Positions 7,058 through 16,010 of a stretch of 64,000 nucleotides of DNA are shown in pieces. How positions within the stretch are numbered: position 1 is the first letter of the stretch; each line of letters opens with the position of its first letter. Below the pieces are notes generated by a model. That model saw only the letters and a program-made list of their open reading frames with translations. It was not told where the DNA came from and searched no databases. A program made the translations under genes and the position numbers. The stretch is from DASZZZ01 sp036260375 (GTDB taxonomy: Bacteria > Actinomycetota > CADDZG01 > WHSQ01): the NCBI GenBank assembly GCA_036260375.1, contig DASZZZ010000065.1, forward strand, positions 1-64,000, given 5' to 3'.

Positions 7058-8455
7058 ATGACCGAGCGGCTCGTCGTCATCGGGGGCGACGCCGCGGGGA
7101 TGAGCGCGGCGTCGCAGGCGCGCCGCCGCCGTGCGCCGGACGACCTCGAGATCGTCGCGTTCGAGCGCGGTCGCTTCACGTCGTACTCGGCGTGCGGCAT
7201 CCCGTACTTCGTCGGTGGCGACGTGCCGCGCCTCGAGTCGCTCGTGATGCGCTCTCCCGAGCGGTTTCGCGACCGCTATGCGATCGACGCGCGTACGCGC
7301 CACGAGGCCATCGAGATCGACCTCGGCCGGCGCGCCGTGAGAGTGCGCGGCCCCGAGGGAGACGAGTCGTGGACGGCGTTCGATCAGCTCGTCGTCGCGA
7401 CCGGAGCGCAACCCGTCCGCCCGCCGCTGCCCAACGCCGACGCTCGCAACGTCTTCGGCGTCCAGACGCTCGAGCACGGCATCGCCATCGCGGAGGCGCT
7501 CGACGACGTCGCGCCGGAGTCCGCCGTCGTCGTGGGCGGGGGCTACATCGGTCTCGAGATGGCCGAGGCGTTCGTCAAGCGAGGTCTGCGCGTCGCCCTC
7601 GTCGAGGCCGCCGCGCAGCCGATGTCGACGCTCGACCCCGACATGGGCGGGCTCGTCACCGACGCGTTGACGGACATGGGCATCGACGTCCACCTCGGCG
7701 AGCGCGTCGAGGGCTTCGAGACGCGCGGAGGCGCGGTCTGCGCGGTCGTCACCGAACAGCGCACGCTGCCGGCCGACGTCGTCGTGTTGGGCCTCGGCGT
7801 GCGTCCCAACGTCGCGCTCGCCGAGGCGGCGGGCATCCCGATCGGCCCGAGCGGCGCGATCGCGGTCGACCGCCGCATGCGGACGCGCGTCGACGGCGTA
7901 TGGGCCGCCGGCGACTGTGCGGAGAAGTTCCACCGCGTCGCGCGCAAGCCCGTGGCGATCGCGCTCGGCACGCATGCGAACAAGGAGGGCCGTGTCGCGG
8001 GCGTCAACATCGGCGGCGACTACGCGACGTTCCCCGGCGTGCTCGGAACCGCGGTGTCGAAGTTCTGTGCGATCGAGGTCGGCCGCACGGGGCTGCGCGA
8101 GGCCGAGGCTCTGGGCGCGGGCTTCTCGCCTCTTGGAGTCGTCGTGGAGTCGACGACGCGCGCGTCCTATTACCCCGGCGGCACGCGCATCGACGTCAAG
8201 CTCGTCGTCGAGCAGTCGTCGGGGCGCCTGCTCGGCGCGCAGATCGTGGGCCGTGAGGGCGCCGCGAAGCGCATCGACGTGCTCGCGACGGCGCTGTGGG
8301 CGGAGATGAGCGTCGACGAGATCCTCAACCTCGACCTGTCGTACGCGCCGCCGTTCTCTCCGGTGTGGGACCCGGTGCTGATCGCGGCGCGCAAGGCGTG
8401 GGCGCGCGTCGAGGAGGTCCGGGACGGGCGCCCGCCGGCGCGCGCCGACGCGTAG
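7058..8455 (+). CDS. FAD-dependent CoA-disulfide reductase/NADH-oxidase-like enzyme
   Basis: A 465-residue class-I pyridine-nucleotide-disulfide oxidoreductase. The N-terminal FAD site reads VVIGGDAAGMSAA, and SYSACGIPYFVGG near residue 45 carries the single active-site Cys of the CoA-disulfide-reductase/NADH-oxidase subfamily. A second Rossmann motif, VVVGGGYIGLEMAE, binds NAD(P)H near residue 155, and GVWAAGDCAE is the C-terminal FAD motif. The dimerisation domain ends the protein. ATG 7058 is preceded by GAGAGGGG; a TTG 36 bases upstream is in frame but weaker. It probably acts in thiol or peroxide homeostasis; the substrate is inferred from the Cys motif only. Confidence 0.9.
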   Translation: MTERLVVIGGDAAGMSAASQARRRRAPDDLEIVAFERGRFTSYSACGIPYFVGGDVPRLESLVMRSPERFRDRYAIDARTRHEAIEIDLGRRAVRVRGPEGDESWTAFDQLVVATGAQPVRPPLPNADARNVFGVQTLEHGIAIAEALDDVAPESAVVVGGGYIGLEMAEAFVKRGLRVALVEAAAQPMSTLDPDMGGLVTDALTDMGIDVHLGERVEGFETRGGAVCAVVTEQRTLPADVVVLGLGVRPNVALAEAAGIPIGPSGAIAVDRRMRTRVDGVWAAGDCAEKFHRVARKPVAIALGTHANKEGRVAGVNIGGDYATFPGVLGTAVSKFCAIEVGRTGLREAEALGAGFSPLGVVVESTTRASYYPGGTRIDVKLVVEQSSGRLLGAQIVGREGAAKRIDVLATALWAEMSVDEILNLDLSYAPPFSPVWDPVLIAARKAWARVEEVRDGRPPARADA

Positions 8456-8464
8456 GATGCGGCC

Positions 8465-9238
8465 GTGGATGCGCTCGCACTGCTCGACGTCGCGGTGGAG
8501 GCCGCGCACCGCGCCGGCGCGCTGCTGTTGGAGCGGTTCGCCGCGCCGGCGACGGGCATCGAGACGAAGACGTCGCCCACCGACGTGGTCAGCGACGCGG
8601 ACCGCGCGTCGGAGCGGCTGCTCATGGACCTGCTCGCGTCGGAGCGGCCCGACGACGGCGTCGTCGGGGAGGAGGGCGCACGGCGTCCGTCGCGCTCGGG
8701 CGTGCGCTGGGTCGTCGACCCCCTCGACGGCACGGTGAACTACCTCTACGGCATCCCGGCGTGGTGCGTGTCGATCGCGGCCGAGGACGACGACGGCGGC
8801 GTCGCGGGCGTCGTCTTCGACCCGTCGCGCGACGAGACGTTCGCCGCCGCGCGCGGTCACGGCGCGCGCCTCAACGGCACCGAGGTGCGCGTGTCCGAGC
8901 GCACCGAGTTGTCGGCCGCGCTCGTCGCCACGGGCTTCGGCTACGACGCCGGCCTGCGGGCGGCTCAGGGACAAGTCGTCGCGCGCGTGCTGCCGCGTGT
9001 GCGCGACGTCCGCCGCGGGGGCTCCGCGGCTCTCGACCTCGTCTCGGTCGCGTGCGGACGGGTCGACGCGTTCTACGAGGCGCACATGAACCCGTGGGAC
9101 CGCGCCGCCGGGCAGCTCGTGGTGCGCGAAGCGGGCGGCGTCGTCACGGAGCTGCGCGACCCGACCGGCGTCAGCGACGGCGTCGTCGCCGGCCCCCGCG
9201 CGCTGCACGACCGCCTGCGCGTGCTCGTCGACCCGTAG
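8465..9238 (+). CDS. Inositol monophosphatase family phosphatase
   Basis: A 257-residue Mg-dependent phosphatase. The signature WVVDPLDGTVNYLYGIP (about residues 82-98) carries the metal-binding Asp residues; GEEG near 62 supplies the metal-ligand Glu; and the C-terminal MNPWDRAAGQLVVREAGG is the family's second signature. Substrates in this family include inositol phosphates, histidinol phosphate and sugar bisphosphates, and this protein cannot be narrowed further. GTG 8465 follows a TAGGAT box (8453-8458) by only 6 bases with no ribosome-binding site, so the transcript is probably leaderless. The box overlaps the stop codon of the preceding gene. Confidence 0.9.
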   Translation: MDALALLDVAVEAAHRAGALLLERFAAPATGIETKTSPTDVVSDADRASERLLMDLLASERPDDGVVGEEGARRPSRSGVRWVVDPLDGTVNYLYGIPAWCVSIAAEDDDGGVAGVVFDPSRDETFAAARGHGARLNGTEVRVSERTELSAALVATGFGYDAGLRAAQGQVVARVLPRVRDVRRGGSAALDLVSVACGRVDAFYEAHMNPWDRAAGQLVVREAGGVVTELRDPTGVSDGVVAGPRALHDRLRVLVDP

Positions 9239-9264
9239 CGCGCAGCGCGCGATAGGTTGCGCGC

Positions 9265-9915
9265 ATGGAGCTCGTGCATCCGTCGGTGCGCCGCTACCTC
9301 GAGGACCTCGCAGACGTCGACGACGAGCCCGTGCTCGTCGAGATGGAGGAGCTCGCGGAGCGCGAGGGGTTCCCGATCATCGGGCGCCTGTGCGGACGCT
9401 TGCTCGAGGTGCTCGCGCGGACGGCGTCGGCGCGGCGCGTCTTCGAGCTCGGGTCCGGCTTCGGCTATTCGGCCTACTGGTTCTCGCGCGCGACCGGGCC
9501 CGAGGGGGAGATCCACCTCACCGACACGGACGCGGACAACGAGCGGCGCGCGCTCGACTTCCTCGGCCGCGCGGGGCTGGACGGACCGATCCGCTACCAT
9601 GTCGGCGACGCGTTCGAGGTCCTCGACCGCGTCGACGGCGAGTTCGACGTCGTCTATTGCGACGTCGACAAGAACGACTACCCGCGCGCGTGGCGCGCCG
9701 CGCGCGAGCGCGTGCGCGTCGGGGGTCTCTACCTGTGCGACAACATGCTGTGGGCCGGGCGCGTCACGGGCGACGCCGATGCGCCGCCGGACCCGTACGA
9801 GGGCTGGACCGAGGCGGTCGACTCCACGAACCGCGACGTCGAGGCCGATCCGGACTTCCGTTCGATCGTCGTGCCGCTGCGAGACGGCGTCGTCGCCGCC
9901 GTGCGCGTGCGCTGA
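9265..9915 (+). CDS. SAM-dependent O-methyltransferase (class I, COMT-like)
   Basis: A 216-residue class-I methyltransferase. The SAM-binding loop FELGSGFGYSAYW is at about residues 59-71, HLTDTDADN follows as motif II, and the acidic YCDVDKNDYPR resembles the metal-binding Asp segment of metal-dependent catechol-type O-methyltransferases. The lid and N-terminal helices (RRYLEDLADVDDEPVLVEM) match that group. The substrate is unknown. ATG 9265 lies 6 bases after TAGGTT (9253-9258) and lacks a ribosome-binding site, so it should be leaderless. It stands alone between the phosphatase and the ABC exporter. Confidence 0.88.
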   Translation: MELVHPSVRRYLEDLADVDDEPVLVEMEELAEREGFPIIGRLCGRLLEVLARTASARRVFELGSGFGYSAYWFSRATGPEGEIHLTDTDADNERRALDFLGRAGLDGPIRYHVGDAFEVLDRVDGEFDVVYCDVDKNDYPRAWRAARERVRVGGLYLCDNMLWAGRVTGDADAPPDPYEGWTEAVDSTNRDVEADPDFRSIVVPLRDGVVAAVRVR

Positions 9916-10043
9916 GGCGACGGCGGGGTCCGCGGCGACGCGCGGCGCCGGCGCGTGCGCCCGCCGGGAAGGTTTTGGCCGCCGCCGCGTTGGTGTAGGC
10001 GCCGGCCCGTCCGGCCCCCGAACCGCCGAGCCGAGGAGATCGA

Positions 10044-11963
10044 GTGCCGCCGCACCGGCGCCTGATGCCGCCCGAGGTGCCCGAGACGCCGGCGCGACCC
10101 GGGACCGGGCGCCGCATCATGGCGACGTTCCGCCCGTACCGCCGCCGCGTCGCGCTCGTCGCGGCGCTCATCCTCGTGACGTCGGGCCTCGGCCTCATCA
10201 ACCCGTTGCTCATCAAGGTCGTGTTCGACGACGTCATCCTCGGTACGGGTCCGAGCGGCGAGCGCTTCCGGCTGCTCCTCGTGGTGGGCGGCGTGATGAT
10301 CGTCGTGCCGATCGTCAGCGGCGCGCTCGGGCTGTGGCAGACGTACACGAACAACGTCGTCGGCCAGAGCGTCATGCAGGACCTGCGCAACTCCCTCTAC
10401 ACGCACCTGCAGCACATGCCGCTGAAGTTCTTCACGTCGACGCGCACCGGCGAGATCCAGTCGCGCCTGTCGAACGACGTCGGCGGCGTCCAGACCGTCC
10501 TGACCGACACCGCGTCGAGCATCCTCGCCAACGTCACGACGGTCATCTCGACCGTCGTCGCGATGCTCATCCTGTCGTGGCACCTGACGTTGCTGTCGCT
10601 CGGGATCCTGCCCGCGTTCCTGTGGCTGAGCCGCAAGGTCGGCAAGGTGCGGCGCGAGGTGTCGGGCCAGACCCAGGAGTCGCTCGCCGACCTCACCGCG
10701 ATCATGCAGGAGACGCTGTCAGTCTCCGGCATCCTGCTGTCGAAGGCGTTCGGGCGCCAGGCGTACGAGATCGACCGCTTCCGGCGCGAGAACCGGCGGC
10801 TGTCGGAGCTCGAGATCAGGCGCACGATGGTGGGCCGCGGCTTCTTCTCGCTCGTACAGATCTTCTTCTCGATCACGCCCGCGTTCGTCTACCTGTTGGC
10901 GGGCTGGCTGTTCCTGAGCGGGCGCGTCGGCGGCAATCCCAGCGCGATCGTGGGGACCATCGTGGCGTTCACGACGCTGCAGAGCCGGCTGTTCTTCCCG
11001 ATGGGACAGTTGCTCAACGTCGGTGTCGAGATCCAGTCGTCGCTGGCGCTGTTCGACCGGATCTTCGAGTACCTCGACCTCGAGCGCGACATCGCCGACC
11101 GCGACGGCGCGCTCGAGCTGCAGCCGTCGGAGGTGCGCGGCGAGGTCGTCTACGACGACGTCTGGTTCCGTTACGAGCGACAGCGTGCGGACGGCGCCGG
11201 CGACCGCAGGCTGTGGACGATCGCGGGAGTGGGCTTCACGGCGCGCCCGGGCGAGCTCGTCGCGCTCGTGGGCCCGTCGGGCGCCGGCAAGACGACGCTC
11301 ACGTACTTGCTGCCGCGCCTCTACGACGTCGACCGCGGGGCGGTGCGCATCGACGGCGTCGACGTGCGCGACATCCGTCTCGAGTCGCTCGGGGAGATCG
11401 TCGGCTTCGTCACGCAGGAGACGTACCTGTTCAACACGACGATCCGAGACAACCTCCGCTACGGGAACCCGGACGCGACCGACGCGGATCTGGAGGTCGC
11501 GGCGCGCGCCGCGCACATCTACGAGCGCATCGCCGAGCTCCCCGACGGCTTCGACACCGTCGTCGGCGAGCGCGGCTACAAGATGTCGGGCGGCGAGAAG
11601 CAACGCCTCGCGATCGCGCGCGTGATCCTCAAGGACCCGCGCGTGCTCGTGCTCGACGAGGCGACGAGCGCGCTCGACACGCACTCGGAGCGGCTCGTGC
11701 AGGAGGCGCTGAGGCCGCTGATGGCCGGGCGCACGACGATCGCGATCGCGCACCGCCTGTCGACGATCCTTGCCGCCGACACGATCCTGTACCTCGACCG
11801 CGGGCGCATCGTCGAGCGCGGCTCGCACTCCGAGCTCCTCGCGCGCGGCGGCGCGTACGCGGCGCTGTACCACGAGCAGTTCTCCGACGGGCGCGTCGAG
11901 ACGAGGTGCGAAGATGGCCTCGTCCTGTCGAGCGGCGAGGTGGTGCACGAGGAGGCCCTGTGA
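10044..11963 (+). CDS. ABC exporter, fused permease and ATPase (MsbA/LmrA type)
   Basis: A 639-residue half-transporter that should dimerise in the membrane. Residues ~25-320 hold six transmembrane helices (first VALVAALILVTSGLGLINPL). The ATPase follows with Walker A VGPSGAGKTTL near 409, signature KMSGGEKQRLAIAR near 512 and Walker B VLVLDEATSALD near 533; an H-loop in IAIAHRLS is also present. The GTG start has GAGGAG upstream. Its last codons overlap the GTG of the next SDR gene, so the two are co-translated. Substrate unknown; lipids or drugs are typical for the family. Confidence 0.93.
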   Translation: MPPHRRLMPPEVPETPARPGTGRRIMATFRPYRRRVALVAALILVTSGLGLINPLLIKVVFDDVILGTGPSGERFRLLLVVGGVMIVVPIVSGALGLWQTYTNNVVGQSVMQDLRNSLYTHLQHMPLKFFTSTRTGEIQSRLSNDVGGVQTVLTDTASSILANVTTVISTVVAMLILSWHLTLLSLGILPAFLWLSRKVGKVRREVSGQTQESLADLTAIMQETLSVSGILLSKAFGRQAYEIDRFRRENRRLSELEIRRTMVGRGFFSLVQIFFSITPAFVYLLAGWLFLSGRVGGNPSAIVGTIVAFTTLQSRLFFPMGQLLNVGVEIQSSLALFDRIFEYLDLERDIADRDGALELQPSEVRGEVVYDDVWFRYERQRADGAGDRRLWTIAGVGFTARPGELVALVGPSGAGKTTLTYLLPRLYDVDRGAVRIDGVDVRDIRLESLGEIVGFVTQETYLFNTTIRDNLRYGNPDATDADLEVAARAAHIYERIAELPDGFDTVVGERGYKMSGGEKQRLAIARVILKDPRVLVLDEATSALDTHSERLVQEALRPLMAGRTTIAIAHRLSTILAADTILYLDRGRIVERGSHSELLARGGAYAALYHEQFSDGRVETRCEDGLVLSSGEVVHEEAL

Positions 11964-12727
11964 ACGTCGATGGCAAGGTCGCGCTCGTAACGGGGGGCGC
12001 GTCGGGGCTCGGGCGCGCGACGGTGCGAGAGCTGCACGACGCGGGAGCGTCGGTCGTCGTCGTGGACCTGCCGGGCTCCGACGGCGAGACGGCCGCCAAG
12101 GAGCTCGGCGACGCGGGGGCGTTCGCGGCCGCCGACGTGACGTCGGAGGACGACGTGCGCGCCGCGGTCGGGGCCGCGGCCGAGCGCTTCGGCGCGCTGC
12201 ACGTCGCCGTCAACTGCGCCGGCGTCGGCTTCCCCGGGCGCGTGCTGACGCGCGACGGGGACCCGATCGACCTCGAGCGGTTCGAGGCCGTCGTACGCAT
12301 AAACCTCGTCGGGACCTTCAACGTCGTCCGCCTCGCGGCGGCGCAGATGGCGTCGCAGCAGCCCGACGGCGAGGAGCGCGGCGTGATCGTGAACACGTCG
12401 AGCATCGCCGCGTTCGACGGCCAGATCGGCCAGGCCGCCTACGCGGCGTCGAAGGGAGGCGTCGCGGGCATGACGCTGCCGATCGCCCGCGACCTCGCGA
12501 CGCGGCAGATCCGGTGCGTCTCGATCGCGCCGGGCACGTTCGACACGCCGATGCTCGCCGGCCTGCCCGAGGACGCGCGCACGAGCCTCGCGGAGCAGAT
12601 CCCACACCCGCGCCGCCTCGGGCGCCCGGAGGAGTTCGCCCTGCTGGTGCGCCACGTCGTCGAGAACCCGATGCTCAACGGAGAGGTCATCCGGCTCGAC
12701 GGCGCGCTGCGCATGCCGCCGCGCTGA
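11960..12727 (+). CDS. SDR resembling 3-hydroxyacyl-CoA dehydrogenase type 2
   Basis: A 255-residue classical SDR. TGGASGLGRA binds the cofactor and the Asp of VVVDLPG favours NAD over NADP. The catalytic centre includes NTSSIAAFDGQIGQAAYAAS, with Tyr at about 160 in YAASK. The acidic insert around LTRDGDPIDLERFEAV and the ending IPHPRRLGRPEEFALLV are those of type-2 3-hydroxyacyl-CoA dehydrogenases, so fatty-acyl or branched-chain acyl-CoA oxidation is likely. GTG 11960 overlaps the ABC exporter stop by 4 bases, with GGAGG just upstream, which fixes the start. The functional link to the exporter is unclear. Confidence 0.9.
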   Translation: MNVDGKVALVTGGASGLGRATVRELHDAGASVVVVDLPGSDGETAAKELGDAGAFAAADVTSEDDVRAAVGAAAERFGALHVAVNCAGVGFPGRVLTRDGDPIDLERFEAVVRINLVGTFNVVRLAAAQMASQQPDGEERGVIVNTSSIAAFDGQIGQAAYAASKGGVAGMTLPIARDLATRQIRCVSIAPGTFDTPMLAGLPEDARTSLAEQIPHPRRLGRPEEFALLVRHVVENPMLNGEVIRLDGALRMPPR

Positions 12728-12770
12728 CGCTTTGCGAGAGCGGGACGCCTCTACGGCCGGGGGTGGCGCC

Positions 12771-13160
12771 TCACGCGCCGCGGGAGCGTCCGGCGACGGC
12801 CTGGACGAGCGCGTCGTCGCCCTCGTCGTCCGCGTCGGCGTCGTTCGCGGCCTCGGGGCGCTGCCCCTCGGACTCCGCGGGCGCCTCGGCCCGGTCGCGC
12901 TCGAGCTCGCGCCACTCCTTCTCCGCCCAGCGAAGCTTCTCGACCGCCGACGCGAGGTCGAGGAAGTGGACCGGCACGATCGACGCCCGCGGCCGCAGGT
13001 ACGCGTCGCCGATCAGCGCGTCGAGCTCCCGCCGGGCCTCGATCAGGCGAGCACGGATCATCCGAAGGCGTTCGGCCTGCTCGTCCGTATAGCGCGACTC
13101 GTCGAAGCTCAGGGCGGGCTCCTTGTCCTGTCGGGCGTCGACGGCGGCTGACCGCTCCAC
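12771..13160 (-). CDS. Small acidic hypothetical protein
   Basis: A 129-residue protein with no recognised domain. The core (about 20-90) is charged and helical, for example RLRMIRARLIEARRELDAL and SAVEKLRWAEKEWRELERD, and the tail after ~95 is acidic and probably disordered (ANDADADDEGDD). It has no membrane segment or signal peptide. The assigned GTG 13160 has no ribosome-binding site; a TACCCT box lies about 20 bases upstream, so the start is uncertain. It converges on the SDR gene and is divergent from tldD. Confidence 0.7.
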   Translation of the reverse strand: MERSAAVDARQDKEPALSFDESRYTDEQAERLRMIRARLIEARRELDALIGDAYLRPRASIVPVHFLDLASAVEKLRWAEKEWRELERDRAEAPAESEGQRPEAANDADADDEGDDALVQAVAGRSRGA

Positions 13161-13261
13161 CGGCGCGGAGACTCGTACGAGGGTACATCCCCCCGGTCGG
13201 GGTCACAAGCGCGCGAGGCGGCGGCTCCGGGGGGCCGCGCGCCGGGCGGTATCCTGCGCCG

Positions 13262-14647
13262 ATGCTCGACGAGGGAGTCGTGAGGAAGGTCCTGTCCGAG
13301 GCGCTGCGCGGCGGCGCGGACGAGGCCGAGCTGTTCGTCGAGGACCGTCGCTCGAGCGCGCTGCGACTCGAGGACGGGCGCGTCGAGGACGTGTCGTCGG
13401 GCGTCGACGCGGGGGCCGGGGTGCGCGTCCTCGACGGCGACCGCGCGACGTACGCGTACACGAACCGCGTCGCGCTGGACGCGCTGCTCGACGCGGCGCG
13501 CGCGGCCCGGGCCGGCGCGTCGGCGGCGTCGGGCGGCGAGGTCGCCGACCTGCGGGCGGTCGCGCCGGCGGCGACGCACCCGGTCCGCCGGCCCCCCGAG
13601 GACGTCGACGCCGCGGACAAGGTCACGGCGTTGCGCGCCGCCGACGCCGCGGCCCGCGCGGTGTCGAACGACGTGCGGCAGGTCGTGGCGTCCTACGCCG
13701 ACGTCCGCCAGAAGGTCCTCGTCGCGTCGTCCGACGGCCGCATCGCGCACGACGACCGCACGCGCGTGCGCGTGTCCGTCCAGGTCGTCGCCGCGCGCGA
13801 CGGCAACATCGCGACCGGCTACGAGGCCCCCGGCCACTCGGGCGGCTTCGAGCTGCTCGAGGTGCATGACCCCGTCGCGCTCGCAGAGCGCGCCGCCGGG
13901 AAGGCCGTGCGCATGCTCGACGCGCGCCCGTCGCCCGCGGGCGAGTTCCCCGTCGTGCTCGCGCCGGGCACGGGCGGCGTGCTCATCCACGAGGCGTGCG
14001 GCCACGGCCTCGAGGCCGACACGCTCGTGAAGTCGGCGAGCGTGTACGCGGACCGCGAGGGAGAGCGGTTCGGGTCCGAGGCGGTGACGATCGTCGACGA
14101 CGGCACCGACGTCAACGCGTGGGGCTCGTTCGGCGTCGACGACGAGGGCACGCCCGCGCAGCGCACGGTGTTGTTCGACCGCGGCGTCCTCGTCGGCCAC
14201 CTCAGCGACCGGCGCTCGGCCCGCAAGATCGGGCGCCCGCCGACCGGCAACGCGCGGCGCCAGTCGTACGCGCACCTCCCGATCGTCCGCATGAGCAACA
14301 CGTACCTGCTGCCGGGCGACGACGACCCGGCCGCGATCGTCGCGTCGGTCGAGCGCGGGATCTACGCGGCGACGTTCGCCGGCGGCGAGGTCAACCCGGC
14401 GACGGGCAACTTCGTGTTCGGCATGAACGAGGCGTACATGATCGAGAACGGCGAGATCGCGTACCCGGTCAAGGGCGCGCAACTCATCGGCAACGGCCCC
14501 CAGGTGCTCGGCGTGATCGACGCCATCGGCGACGACTTCGGGCGCAAGGAGGGCGTGTGCGGCAAGGACGGCCAGCGCGCACCGGTGACCAACGGGATGG
14601 CGACGGTGCTGCTCGGGCGGATGACGGTCGGGGGCACGGAGGCGTGA
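13262..14647 (+). CDS. tldD: TldD-type metallopeptidase subunit
   Basis: A 461-residue TldD/PmbA-family protein. LIHEACGHGLEAD near residue 240 contains the HExxxH zinc motif that marks the catalytic TldD subunit; the flanking sequence SYAHLPIVRMSNTYLL and the ending GICGKDGQ-like GVCGKDGQRAPVTNG are family features. With TldE it forms a heterodimeric protease that, in Escherichia coli, trims microcin B17 and the antitoxin CcdA. ATG 13262 lies 6 bases after TATCCT (13250-13255) without a ribosome-binding site, so it is probably leaderless. The stop overlaps the tldE start by 4 bases. Confidence 0.93.
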   Translation: MLDEGVVRKVLSEALRGGADEAELFVEDRRSSALRLEDGRVEDVSSGVDAGAGVRVLDGDRATYAYTNRVALDALLDAARAARAGASAASGGEVADLRAVAPAATHPVRRPPEDVDAADKVTALRAADAAARAVSNDVRQVVASYADVRQKVLVASSDGRIAHDDRTRVRVSVQVVAARDGNIATGYEAPGHSGGFELLEVHDPVALAERAAGKAVRMLDARPSPAGEFPVVLAPGTGGVLIHEACGHGLEADTLVKSASVYADREGERFGSEAVTIVDDGTDVNAWGSFGVDDEGTPAQRTVLFDRGVLVGHLSDRRSARKIGRPPTGNARRQSYAHLPIVRMSNTYLLPGDDDPAAIVASVERGIYAATFAGGEVNPATGNFVFGMNEAYMIENGEIAYPVKGAQLIGNGPQVLGVIDAIGDDFGRKEGVCGKDGQRAPVTNGMATVLLGRMTVGGTEA

Positions 14648-15999
14648 GCGACGACCGGTCCCTGCTCGACCTCGCGCTGCGCATCGCGGCGCGCGCGTCC
14701 GAGCGCGAGGACGTCGAGGCGTACGTCACCCACGCGCGCAACTTCAACGTGAAGGTCTACGACGGCGAGGTCGAGTCGCTGTCGTCCGCCGAGCCGCGCG
14801 GAGCCGGCGTGCGCGTCCTCGCCGGGGGCCGCGTCGGCTTCGCGTACAGCACCGACCTGTCCGAGACCGGCCTCGACGAGCTCGTCGCGCGGGGACGCGA
14901 CAACGCGCGCCACGCGGACCCCGACGACGCCGCCGGGCTCGCCGAGCGCGCCGACGGAGACTCCCTCGCCGACCTCGTCGACGACGCCCACGCCGGTGTC
15001 GCGGTCGAGCGCAAGGTCGAGTTCGCGCTCGACGTCGAGCGCGCGACGCGCGGCGCCGACCGGCGCGTGCGCGGCGTCGAGGAGTCGGTGTACGCCGACT
15101 CCGACACGGAGGTCGCCATCGCGTCGTCCACGGGTCTCGCGGGGTCGTACCGGCGCACCGACGCGTGGTGCTACTCGATCGCGCTGGTGACGGAGGGCGA
15201 CGAGACGCAGGTCGGCTTCGACTTCGAGCTCGGGCGCGGGCTCGGGGCGCTCGACGCCGCCGCGCTCGGGCGCCGCGCCGCGGAGCGGGGACTGCGCGTG
15301 CTCGGCGCGCGCAAGATCCCGTCGACGCGCCTTCCGGTGGTCTTCGACCCGTACGTCGCGGGGCAGTTCCTCGGCGTGCTCGGGTCCGCCCTCACGGGCG
15401 AGGCGGTGCAGAAGGGGCGCTCGCTGTTTGCCGGCAGGCTCGGCGAACCGGTCGCGTCGGAGACGCTCACGCTGGTCGACGACGGACGCGCGCCGGGCGC
15501 GCCCGGGTCGGCGCCGTGGGACGGCGAGGGCGTGCCGACGCAGCGCACCGAGGTCGTGCGCGACGGGGTGCTGCACTCGTACCTCTACGACGTCAGGAGC
15601 GCGCGGCGCGAGGGCCGCGCGTCGACCGGCAACGCGGCGCGCGCCGGGTTCTCGTCGCCGCCGCACCCGGCCCCCACGAACCTCGCGTTCGATCCGACCG
15701 GGCAGAGCGCGGACGACGTCATGCGGAGCGCGGGCCGCGCCCTGCTGGTGCAGGACTTCCACGGCGTCCATTCCGGCGCCAACCCCGTCTCGGGCGACTT
15801 CTCGGTCGGCGCGACCGGGATGCTGCTCGAGGACGGCGCGCCGACGCGGCCCGTGCGCGAGGTGACGATCGCGGCTCCGATGCTCGACGTCCTCGCCGGT
15901 ATCGTCGCGGTCGCAGACGATCGCCGGTGGCTCCCGTTCGGCGGCTCCTACGGCGGCGCGACGACGCTCGTCGCGGAGATGACCGTCGCCGGCGAGTAG
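14644..15999 (+). CDS. pmbA: TldE/PmbA-type partner of TldD
   Basis: A 451-residue TldD/PmbA-family protein lacking the HExxxH zinc motif, as expected for the TldE (PmbA) subunit. Family features include NFNVKVYDGEVESLSSAEPR at the N-terminus, FDPYVAGQFLGVLGSALTGE in the middle and FHGVHSGANPVSGDFSVGA near the end. GTG 14644 overlaps the tldD stop as GTGA, which fixes the start and implies coupled synthesis of both subunits. No ribosomally made peptide gene is visible next to the pair, so the natural substrate is unknown. Confidence 0.93.
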   Translation: MSDDRSLLDLALRIAARASEREDVEAYVTHARNFNVKVYDGEVESLSSAEPRGAGVRVLAGGRVGFAYSTDLSETGLDELVARGRDNARHADPDDAAGLAERADGDSLADLVDDAHAGVAVERKVEFALDVERATRGADRRVRGVEESVYADSDTEVAIASSTGLAGSYRRTDAWCYSIALVTEGDETQVGFDFELGRGLGALDAAALGRRAAERGLRVLGARKIPSTRLPVVFDPYVAGQFLGVLGSALTGEAVQKGRSLFAGRLGEPVASETLTLVDDGRAPGAPGSAPWDGEGVPTQRTEVVRDGVLHSYLYDVRSARREGRASTGNAARAGFSSPPHPAPTNLAFDPTGQSADDVMRSAGRALLVQDFHGVHSGANPVSGDFSVGATGMLLEDGAPTRPVREVTIAAPMLDVLAGIVAVADDRRWLPFGGSYGGATTLVAEMTVAGE

Positions 16000-16010
16000 C
16001 GCCGGCCGCG

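Noticed and set aside
10044..12727. ABC exporter and SDR as a natural-product cluster
   Set aside because: The overlap shows co-translation, but no biosynthetic enzyme (PKS, NRPS, terpene synthase or RiPP) is nearby.
13262..15999. tldD-tldE as part of a RiPP pathway
   Set aside because: No precursor peptide or modifying enzyme lies next to the pair; housekeeping copies are common.
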